Below are positions 1 through 5,722 of a DNA stretch of 8,341 nt, one piece after another. Origin of the DNA: an uncultured Collinsella sp. (GTDB lineage: Bacteria > Actinomycetota > Coriobacteriia > Coriobacteriales > Coriobacteriaceae); the NCBI GenBank assembly GCA_900550185.1, contig URRN01000085.1:1-8341 (forward strand). Direction: 5' to 3'. A model generated the notes under the pieces. The model did not search any database. It had not been told where the DNA came from and saw only the letters and a list, made by a program, of their open reading frames with translations. Each line of letters opens with the position of its first letter. Position 1 is the stretch's first letter. Position numbers and translations under genes: made by a program.

Positions 1-2514
1 GCCTATGAGTATTCGGCGTGGGCATCGGCGTTTTCGATCAGCACATCGCTCGACTTTTATCAGCTCACGCAGGGCGTGCCCGAGCTCGTTTCGGCATTGC
101 AGACGGGTCTGTATGGCCAAGGCGACGTAGCCGGTCTGCTCGAAAACGAGATTGTCAACGTATATGGCGCGGCACTTGTCGATCTGGCTTCGCTCGACAA
201 TAATGCACTGTTTTGCGTGGCATGTCTCATGATTTTGATTGGCGAGGGCAATATCGCAGAACTCGAGGCTTGCGGGGTGAGGCTATCGATGGTCGACCAG
301 TCCTACTTTGTACGCGACTACCCGATCTTTGGCTTGGATCCCGCCGAGCGGAGTTTTACGTGTCTGGGCACGGAGGATAACGGACGCTTGCGTTTGCGTA
401 AGTTGGTGGCCGAGATTCGCCCCGAACTTGTTCCGAGGGCGGCCCGGATTTTGCTTAAGGCGGGTAGATGCGATACGGCGATGGGCCTGGCGGACGCCTT
501 TTTGGACCGTGAGGCGGTCCTTGAACTTGCTGGGCAGTATGGGGTCGATCTGGCTCTGACGGGGCACGGGGCCGATATCTGCCGAGCAGCGCTGGGCACG
601 ATCGATGCCGACGATCCGGCTCCAGAGCCAACGCCTGCCGAGGCGCTCGGCGTATATCTGGCAGCGGTCAGCGTGTCCAATACAAAGCTCGCTCGCTATA
701 TGGCATCGGTCATCGAGCGCGGGGGCGAACGGGCGGCCTGCGAAATAGACCCAGTTTCATGGAGGGTGGCCCAGACACTGACGGCTGTCTGCTATGGGGA
801 CAACGGGCTTGGGCTCCCTACGAACCTGGCCGTGCCAGAAATCGAGACATCCCATACCGCACTCGATATGTTGTCTGCGCATATCGAGGTCAAGCGCTGT
901 CTGACCGAGCGGGGAGATGACGGCGGCGTTCTACAGCAGCTCAAAACGAGCAAGGCCTACGACTGTGAGCTCGACATCGCGGGGATTGTTATACGGGCCG
1001 ATAGCATGCTGGTGGAGCTCTTTGACGGGTCGTTTACGGGAACCGACGAGCGCGACGACGAGATGACGGTGGTGCGGGAGGCGCTCGACGTACGTGGGCT
1101 TAAGGCGATGGCTATCTGGGTGCGCATGGTGCTGGCGGCACGGCGGCTCCTTTCCGGCTTGCCGGTAACCGACGACGCGGCATTCAACGAGCTCGATCGT
1201 TTTGCCGTGCGCATGCGCGACAACCAGATTCAGCTGTTTGGCCTGTTGCTAGAAGGCTGGCAGTCGCTGGCAGAGGGACGGCCGGTTAATGCAAAGTTCC
1301 GTGCGGTCCAAGTGCTCAAACTTGCCGAGGAGTCGATTGCGTACATGCGCGATAACGCATTGCTGCTGGAGCGCGCGGCGTATCTGCGTAACACCTCGAT
1401 GGTTTCGGTGCGTGAGGAAGCGGAGTTGCTCGATATAAGCCAGACGCAGGTTGGTGGAGCGGAGGCCTGGATGGTGGCGCTGCATTTGGCCTGTGCGGGC
1501 CGAGACAGCGATCTTGCGGCCTGGATGTCCATGAATCGTGCGGGGATTCTGGAGCCATCGTATCGGCTCTTTGCGCGCCTTGCCATGCATTGTCTGGGCG
1601 AGCCGGCGACCAGGATTCGCAAGAAGCTTCCCGTGCGCGAGCTGTCGCGGTACTCGCTGCGCGACGATTTGGAAGGGGAGGGCGAGCGCCTGTTCCAGGC
1701 CGGCGAGGTTGAAGCCGTTGATACCATTGACCATATCGAGATTCGCATGTTTGGTGCGTTTCGCGCCGAGCGCGACGGGTTTCCCATCACGGACAAAATG
1801 TGGCGCCGCAAGAAGGCGGCGACACTTGCCGAGCGGCTTGCGCTGGGCATGGATGCGCTCGTCGATCGTGAGACGCTGGCCATGGAGTTGTGGCCCCATG
1901 CCGAGTTCAATAGCGCCCGCAACAACCTGTACTCGACGATATCGCGCTTGCGGTCGGCTTTGGGACCGACGCCGGATGGCAAGTCGTGTGTGCTCATCCA
2001 AAATGAATGCATCGGACTCAACGGCGACTACGTCAAGACCGATGTACGGCTGTTTGACCAGATAAGCCGCGAGGTTTTGGGAAATCGCACGGGTGCGCGC
2101 GGGCCCCATTTAGTTGAGCTGTGCCTTAAGATTGAGCAGCTTTATGCCGGGCCGCTGTATGTTCCCAATGGCTGTAACCCCACCTACTTTTTGCGTATGC
2201 GACGCATTATGCAGTCAAAGTTCATCGATTGCATGATTAAGGGAGCAAATGCCGCTCTAGAAGAAAACGATTTGCAGTCGGCGATTTGGCTGGCGGAGTC
2301 GGGGCTTCGACAGGAAACGGCGCGTGAGGATATGGTGCGCTGTGCCATGCGCGTCTACAGTGCGGCGGGGCGGCGGCGCGATATCGTCGAGCTATACAGC
2401 GGGCATATGCACCATCTAAGGGAACAGGTCAATGGCGTACCCGAGCCCGAGACGCGGCATCTATACGAGCGCTTGGTGGAGGGGCGGCTCAATCGCGTGC
2501 TGGTCGAGCGATAA
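1..2514 (+). CDS. Large transcriptional regulator with C-terminal SARP-type winged helix and BTAD domain (5' end outside window)
   Basis: The frame is open from base 1 to the TAA at 2512-2514, giving 837 residues. The GTG at 76 is internal, because the reading frame continues unbroken to the window edge, so the true start lies upstream. Seen: residues 22-29 (LTQGVPEL) resemble the GxP motif that follows the nucleotide-binding core of STAND ATPases (MalT/AfsR type), which suggests a P-loop in the missing part. About 550 helical, poorly recognisable residues follow. From about residue 577 there is an OmpR/SARP-like winged helix (IEIRMFGAFRAERDG, then a recognition-helix segment NNLYSTISRLRSALG). 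From about 685 to 830 there is a BTAD-like helical repeat region. Known: SARP/BTAD proteins are cytosolic DNA-binding activators, and STAND modules act as nucleotide-dependent switches. Inferred: a signal-responsive activator. Its target and ligand are unknown. The order (ATPase first, DNA-binding and BTAD last) is the reverse of AfsR. Confidence 0.85.
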   Translation, partial: AYEYSAWASAFSISTSLDFYQLTQGVPELVSALQTGLYGQGDVAGLLENEIVNVYGAALVDLASLDNNALFCVACLMILIGEGNIAELEACGVRLSMVDQSYFVRDYPIFGLDPAERSFTCLGTEDNGRLRLRKLVAEIRPELVPRAARILLKAGRCDTAMGLADAFLDREAVLELAGQYGVDLALTGHGADICRAALGTIDADDPAPEPTPAEALGVYLAAVSVSNTKLARYMASVIERGGERAACEIDPVSWRVAQTLTAVCYGDNGLGLPTNLAVPEIETSHTALDMLSAHIEVKRCLTERGDDGGVLQQLKTSKAYDCELDIAGIVIRADSMLVELFDGSFTGTDERDDEMTVVREALDVRGLKAMAIWVRMVLAARRLLSGLPVTDDAAFNELDRFAVRMRDNQIQLFGLLLEGWQSLAEGRPVNAKFRAVQVLKLAEESIAYMRDNALLLERAAYLRNTSMVSVREEAELLDISQTQVGGAEAWMVALHLACAGRDSDLAAWMSMNRAGILEPSYRLFARLAMHCLGEPATRIRKKLPVRELSRYSLRDDLEGEGERLFQAGEVEAVDTIDHIEIRMFGAFRAERDGFPITDKMWRRKKAATLAERLALGMDALVDRETLAMELWPHAEFNSARNNLYSTISRLRSALGPTPDGKSCVLIQNECIGLNGDYVKTDVRLFDQISREVLGNRTGARGPHLVELCLKIEQLYAGPLYVPNGCNPTYFLRMRRIMQSKFIDCMIKGANAALEENDLQSAIWLAESGLRQETAREDMVRCAMRVYSAAGRRRDIVELYSGHMHHLREQVNGVPEPETRHLYERLVEGRLNRVLVER

Positions 2515-2546
2515 AAAACGGGCGCCCAAAGTACTTGGGCGCCCGT
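2513..2546 (-). terminator. Rho-independent terminator shared by convergent regulator and yhbY
   Basis: A perfect 12-bp stem pairs 2518-2529 with 2535-2546 around a 5-nt AGTAC loop. Read on the - strand, the stem is followed directly by six T residues (complement of the A-run 2513-2518), the classic intrinsic terminator for yhbY. On the + strand the stem follows the regulator stop codon but is trailed only by TAAGCTT, so termination there should be weaker. The A-run overlaps the regulator's TAA. Confidence 0.9.
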
Positions 2547-2583
2547 AAGCTTGCTATGTGTTGGCTCGCCGGATCATTGGCTC

Positions 2584-2883
2584 TTAGACGAGTTTGATCT
2601 TCTCGATGTCCTTGCGCGAGGACTCGCGATACAGCGAGAACTTGCGGCCGATGACCTGGACGACCTCGGCGTGGCAACGCTCAGCGAGCTCTTCGGCGGC
2701 CTCGCGGGCGGAAAGACTGGAGCCATCGAGCACGGAGCACTTAACGAGCTCGTGCTTCTCCAGGTAGGCGACCGTCTGCTCGACGGTGCCCTCGTTGACA
2801 TCGGACTTGCCGATGATGATGGCGGGGTTGAGGTGATGGGCCATGCTGCGAAGCTGCTTGACCTGGGCTCCTGTCAGTGCCAT
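2584..2883 (-). CDS. yhbY: YhbY/CRS1-type RNA-binding ribosome assembly protein
   Basis: A 99-residue protein made of a single CRM (CRS1-YhbY) domain, the usual length for bacterial YhbY. Seen: LRSMAHHLNP (11-20), IIIGKSDV (22-29), HELVK (44-48), and a C-terminal VQVIGRKFSLYRES segment (76-89) that matches the family's closing strand. Known: YhbY binds pre-50S particles and is thought to help large-subunit assembly in the cytosol. The start is ATG with a mediocre Shine-Dalgarno (AAGTGAG about 6 nt upstream). It is the last gene before the terminator at 2513-2546. A gap of 158 bases separates it from the methyltransferase gene upstream on the same strand, so co-transcription is possible but not tight. 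In many genomes yhbY lies near GTPase or nucleotide-metabolism genes; none are visible here. Confidence 0.93.
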   Translation of the reverse strand: MALTGAQVKQLRSMAHHLNPAIIIGKSDVNEGTVEQTVAYLEKHELVKCSVLDGSSLSAREAAEELAERCHAEVVQVIGRKFSLYRESSRKDIEKIKLV

Positions 2884-2909
2884 GGGTTCTCACTTTCTAT
2901 GTATGGGGC

Positions 2910-2924
2910 GCCCCGCGACGGGGC
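2910..2924. other. Small GC-rich hairpin in the yhbY leader
   Basis: GCCCCG (2910-2915) pairs with CGGGGC (2919-2924) around a 3-nt CGA loop, 27 bases upstream of the yhbY start. No T-run follows on either strand, so it is not a convincing terminator. It could be a leader hairpin or a chance feature of GC-rich DNA. I see nothing else convincing in 2884-3041, and no clear promoter. Confidence 0.35.
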
Positions 2925-3041
2925 CTTAATCTACGTGAGCTGTCCCACGATAGCGCAGGAACGGCGCGGTGTGGAGCGTGTTTGCCCAGTTCAAAAAGAA
3001 TGCGGATGCCGAGGTGATGGGCAGCGCAGGCTGTGAACGGG

Positions 3042-3929
3042 CTACGAGCGGGATTCAGAGACCGGTTCCCATGCAATAAACGCCCAGCGAACCTTACGGA
3101 CATGGTCGAGCATATAGCGCCCCTGCGGCACGCCCTTGGAGCCCGGCTCACCGGCATGGGGATTCTCGATCATGTGTTGGGCGATGTAGTCGCGCAGACG
3201 GTCGACCTTATCCTCGTTGCCATGCTCAAGCATGCGGGAAAAGTCCGCCACGCCTGCCTCAAGGCTGTCGAAGGTATCGCGACGCGGCGATTCAAAGTAC
3301 GTGACCTGCGGCAGGGCACCCATCTGAATGAGGATGTTGAAGGCGTACACAAAGCCATTGCTGCAGGTAACCGAGGCGCCGATAGCGTTCATCAAGTGCA
3401 GATCATAGCGCGGGCTGGAGTTGGCGACCATCGTGACTGCACAACGCCGACGAGCCGTACGGTCGAGCTTGGCAAGCGCGCCTTTTAGGTTGGTCGTGGT
3501 GACAGAGCGACTGGCAAAGGCAACATCAACAGCCTTGGCAACCGGCCCAACCAGATCCCAATCATCGTCCCAGGCAAGCTCAAGCGGCGTAATGCGATCC
3601 TCGAGCCCATAGTACTCAATGCCAGCATCAAGCGTGCCCAACATGGCAGGGGAAAAGTCAGCAGCAATCACAGGATGCCCAGCCTGAGCAAGCGGAATAG
3701 CAATCGACCCAGCCCCGCACCCCATATCGAGTACCGACTCGCCGGGCTCAAGCGCCAGCAGCTTTATAAAATCTCGAGCATAAGGGGCAGTCTCCAACGG
3801 CCGAAAATGCCGAGCCCTTTTATCCCACTCAAAAGAATCGTCAGCCCGCCGCCGATCAGCTTGCAGACGCATCCACTCCAGATTCCAATCTGTGGAAAGC
3901 AGCTCAGAACGATTCTCCCCATCAACCAC
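3042..3929 (-). CDS. Class I SAM-dependent methyltransferase
   Basis: 295 residues from a GTG start. The GTG is chosen because a perfect AGGAGG (3937-3942) sits 7 nt upstream. A longer in-frame ATG start at 3989 would add a hydrophobic 20-residue stretch that reads through that Shine-Dalgarno. Seen: Rossmann motif I VLDMGCGAGSIA (66-77), the acidic post-I segment VIAADFSPAML (87-97) with Asp91 as likely ribose-binding residue, and an N-terminal WNLEWMRLQADRRR region followed by EWDKRARHF (34-42). Known: this fold transfers a methyl group from SAM. The substrate cannot be deduced. The extra C-terminal half (about 150-295) probably holds the substrate-recognition part. Codon use shifts inside the gene: the first ~145 codons prefer T- or G-ending codons, while later ones are C-ending like metH. 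Alternative: a small-molecule rather than an RNA or protein methyltransferase; undecided. Confidence 0.85.
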   Translation of the reverse strand: MVDGENRSELLSTDWNLEWMRLQADRRRADDSFEWDKRARHFRPLETAPYARDFIKLLALEPGESVLDMGCGAGSIAIPLAQAGHPVIAADFSPAMLGTLDAGIEYYGLEDRITPLELAWDDDWDLVGPVAKAVDVAFASRSVTTTNLKGALAKLDRTARRRCAVTMVANSSPRYDLHLMNAIGASVTCSNGFVYAFNILIQMGALPQVTYFESPRRDTFDSLEAGVADFSRMLEHGNEDKVDRLRDYIAQHMIENPHAGEPGSKGVPQGRYMLDHVRKVRWAFIAWEPVSESRS

Positions 3930-3936
3930 GGGCCAA

Positions 3937-3942
3937 CCTCCT
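3937..3942 (-). promoter_or_regulatory. Ribosome binding site that sets the GTG start of the methyltransferase
   Basis: Perfect AGGAGG on the - strand, 7 nt before GTG at 3927-3929. It rules against the longer ATG start at 3989. Confidence 0.85.
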
Positions 3943-3986
3943 AGCAACAAAAAAGCGACTCCTCCCAAAAGAAGAGACGCAACCAG

Positions 3987-4017
3987 CATATATCAGAAAG
4001 AACCGATCCAACGCCAA
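3987..4017 (-). promoter_or_regulatory. Weak candidate promoter for the methyltransferase
   Basis: On the - strand, TTGGCG (4017-4012) is followed after 19 nt by TATATG (3992-3987), or after 17 nt by GATATA (3994-3989). Neither matches consensus well. The stretch is AT-rich compared with its surroundings and lies 58 or more bases before the GTG start, which is the only reason to list it. Confidence 0.25.
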
Positions 4018-4023
4018 ACCGCC

Positions 4024-4076
4024 GCACCAGCCAAGTGGTGCAGGAGCGAAGCAACTGCAACCGGGATAGAACCCAA
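4024..4076. other. Cluster of three short hairpins between the methyltransferase and the large inverted-repeat element
   Basis: The first hairpin is GCACCA (4024-4029) with TGGTGC (4036-4041). The second is TGCAG (4039-4043) with CTGCA (4055-4059), enclosing GCGAAGC, and it shares bases with the first so the two compete. The third is GGG (4063-4065) with CCC (4072-4074). On the - strand the third stem lengthens to seven pairs through G-U wobbles, which hints weakly at a - strand RNA. No T-run follows any of them. This belongs to the gene-free stretch 3930-4249, the rest of which is the element at 4095-4232. Confidence 0.4.
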
Positions 4077-4094
4077 CCGAGGTCCCGTTGTGCG

Positions 4095-4232
4095 GGAGCC
4101 CCGGGGAGGGCAAATATATAAGGTCGATCGCGAGTTCCGCACGAGCCGGAGAGCACTTAATGTGCTCTCCGTGCGAGTCAGGACTGTCCGAGCAGGCGAC
4201 CTTATATGTCTGCCGCCCGGCGGCGGGGCTCC
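4095..4232 (-). ncRNA. Candidate structured RNA or palindromic repeat: nested stems forming a rod of ~138 nt
   Basis: Four nested perfect stems. Outer: GGAGCCCCG 4095-4103 with CGGGGCTCC 4224-4232 (9 bp). Middle: ATATAAGGTCG 4116-4126 with CGACCTTATAT 4197-4207 (11 bp). Inner: CGCAC 4138-4142 with GTGCG 4171-4175 (5 bp). Tip: GGAGAGCAC 4148-4156 with GTGCTCTCC 4162-4170 (9 bp, loop TTAAT). Between middle and inner stems is an asymmetric internal loop (11 nt on the + strand's 5' side, 21 nt on the other), and GAGCC bulges at 4143-4147. The overall shape (rod, large internal loop, terminal hairpin) recalls 6S RNA, but no conserved 6S sequence is recognised. I also could not match it to RNase P, tmRNA, SRP RNA, T-box or cobalamin elements. 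The - strand is assigned only because both flanking genes are on it. No intrinsic terminator follows on either strand. A non-coding repeat element is an equally good reading. Confidence 0.5.
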
Positions 4233-4249
4233 TCGCCAGTCCCCCTCAG

Positions 4250-5614
4250 CTAGTTCTTCAGCGAGTTCAGCGGCGCCGGGAAACGTCCACCGCGATGGGC
4301 AAGCACGGTGCCGGCGTTGGGGTTCACCGGCATGATGGGTGCACGGCCGAACAGGCCGCCGTACTCGACGCAGTCACCCACGCCCTTGCCGATGGCGGGA
4401 ATCACGCGGACGGCCGTGGTCTTGTTGTTGATGACGCCGATGGCCATCTCGTCGGCGATGATGCCGGCGATGGTCTCGACCGGGGTGTCGCCGGGGATGG
4501 CGATCATGTCCAGGCCGACGGAGCACACGCAGGTCATGGCCTCGAGCTTCTCGAGCGAAAGCGCACCGGCTTCGACGGCGGCGATCATGCCGGCGTCCTC
4601 GGACACGGGGATGAAAGCGCCGGAGAGACCGCCCACGCTGGAGCTGGCCATGACGCCGCCCTTCTTGACGGCATCGTTGAGCATGGCGAGCGCGCAGGTC
4701 GTGCCCGGGCCGCCGCAGGTGCCCACGCCGATGATCTCGAGGATGCGGGCAACGGAGTCACCGATGGCAGGCGTGGGGGCCAGCGACAGGTCGACAATGC
4801 CCTTCTCGACCCCCAGGCGATGGGCGGCCTCGCGGCTCATGAGCTCGCCGGCGCGGGTGATCTTAAAGGCGGTCTGCTTAATCTTTTCGGCGACTTCCAT
4901 CATCGATGCGGAATCGGGCAACGTCTCCAGGGCTGCGGCCATAACGCCGGGGCCCGAGACACCTACGTTGATGACGGCGTCGGCCTCGCCGCCGCCGTGG
5001 ACGGCGCCCGCCATAAACGGGGAGTCCTCGACCATGTTGGCAAAGCAGACAAACTTGGAAGCACCGACGGAATCCTGGTCGGCCGTGAGTTTAGCGGCAT
5101 CGATGATGGTCTGGGCCGCCATAAGCACGGCGTCCATGTTGATACCGGCGCGCAGGCTGGCGACGTTGACGCTGGAGCAGACGCGGCTCGTGGTGGCGAG
5201 CGCCTGGGGGATGGAATGGATGACGCGGCGGTCGGCGTCGCCGATGCCCTTCTGGACGAGCGCGGAGAAGCCGCCCAGGTAGTCGATGCCGAGGGTCTCG
5301 GCCGCACGGTCGAGGGCATGCGCGATGGGGGTGAGGTCCTCATCCTTGCAGCAAGCGGCGATCTGCGCCACCGGGGTGACGGAGACGCGCTTGTTGACGA
5401 TGGGGATACCGTACTCGCGCTCGAGGTTCTCGGCGGTCTCGACCAGGTGCTCAGCCGTGTGCGTCACGTGGTCGTAGATTTTCGTGCACATGCGGTCGAG
5501 GTTCTCGTCGCCGCAACCCATGAGCGAAACACCCATGGTGATGGTCCTGATGTCGAGGTTCTGTTCCTCAACCATGCCGCGGGTTTCCGCGATTTCTGCG
5601 GGCGTGATCGCCAT
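4250..5614 (-). CDS. UPF0210 (DUF711) family protein
   Basis: 454 residues, the usual family length. The start is ATG at 5614, chosen because AGGAG (5622-5626) lies 7 nt upstream; a longer start at 5671 would run into the intergenic hairpin. Seen: ITMGVSLMGCGDENLDRMC (25-43), INVGVSGPGV (215-224), GVGTCGGPGTTCALAMLND (296-314), SSSVGGLSGAFIPVSED (324-340), and NPNAGTVLAHRGGRFPAPL near the C-terminus (431-449). These glycine- and cysteine-containing blocks are the family signatures. Known: UPF0210 proteins are cytosolic, are described as distantly related to the pyruvate formate-lyase fold, and have no established reaction. They are usually encoded beside a small ACT-domain protein (UPF0237), proposed to sense an amino acid. 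Here no ACT gene is adjacent: metH lies 108 bases upstream on the same strand and the structured element lies downstream. Function unknown; family assignment confident. Confidence 0.93.
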   Translation of the reverse strand: MAITPAEIAETRGMVEEQNLDIRTITMGVSLMGCGDENLDRMCTKIYDHVTHTAEHLVETAENLEREYGIPIVNKRVSVTPVAQIAACCKDEDLTPIAHALDRAAETLGIDYLGGFSALVQKGIGDADRRVIHSIPQALATTSRVCSSVNVASLRAGINMDAVLMAAQTIIDAAKLTADQDSVGASKFVCFANMVEDSPFMAGAVHGGGEADAVINVGVSGPGVMAAALETLPDSASMMEVAEKIKQTAFKITRAGELMSREAAHRLGVEKGIVDLSLAPTPAIGDSVARILEIIGVGTCGGPGTTCALAMLNDAVKKGGVMASSSVGGLSGAFIPVSEDAGMIAAVEAGALSLEKLEAMTCVCSVGLDMIAIPGDTPVETIAGIIADEMAIGVINNKTTAVRVIPAIGKGVGDCVEYGGLFGRAPIMPVNPNAGTVLAHRGGRFPAPLNSLKN

Positions 5615-5621
5615 CCTTGCG

Positions 5622-5626
5622 CTCCT
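5622..5626 (-). promoter_or_regulatory. Ribosome binding site setting the UPF0210 start
   Basis: AGGAG on the - strand, 7 nt before ATG 5612-5614. It excludes the in-frame ATG at 5671, which would add 19 residues. Confidence 0.8.
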
Positions 5627-5659
5627 ATCTGCCAAAACGAGCATAGTCTTATCTATTCT

Positions 5660-5697
5660 AACGTGCCGCACGTGCCAAGTGGCGCATGCGGCACGTT
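5660..5697. terminator. Intergenic hairpin between metH and UPF0210, probable terminator or attenuator
   Basis: An 11-bp perfect outer stem pairs 5660-5670 with 5687-5697. Inside it is a further stem (5672-5676 with 5681-5685), complete on the + strand through one T-G wobble. Both metH and UPF0210 read on the - strand, yet the cleaner T-run (TTTT at 5696-5699) is on the + strand. On the - strand the stem is followed only by TTAGAATAGAT. It may end metH transcripts inefficiently, or act as a stabilising processing hairpin. A TAGAAT (5660-5655, - strand) could be a -10 box for UPF0210, but no -35 box is visible at the right distance. Confidence 0.55.
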
Positions 5698-5722
5698 TTG
5701 GTACTCGGTTGTTTCCGTTGTG

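Noticed and set aside
1230..2109. Two long overlapping - strand open frames
   Set aside because: Both are opposite the regulator, with no recognisable domain and Arg/Ser-rich low-complexity translation.
3930..3989. Longer methyltransferase start with a hydrophobic leader (MLVASLLLGGVAFLLLGG)
   Set aside because: It looks like a signal anchor but reads through a perfect AGGAGG that serves the GTG start, and the family is cytosolic.
4061..4076. T-arm-like sequence (GGGTTCTATCCC on the - strand)
   Set aside because: The loop is 6 nt, not 7, and no acceptor, D or anticodon arm of a tRNA can be found around it.
4235..4247. - strand GAGGGGGACTGGC resembling part of a SAM-I riboswitch core
   Set aside because: It follows the UPF0210 stop codon directly and none of the other conserved SAM-I blocks or the kink-turn is visible.
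5615..5671. Longer UPF0210 start at 5671
   Set aside because: It would begin inside the intergenic hairpin stem and lacks a ribosome binding site; the ATG at 5614 has a good one.
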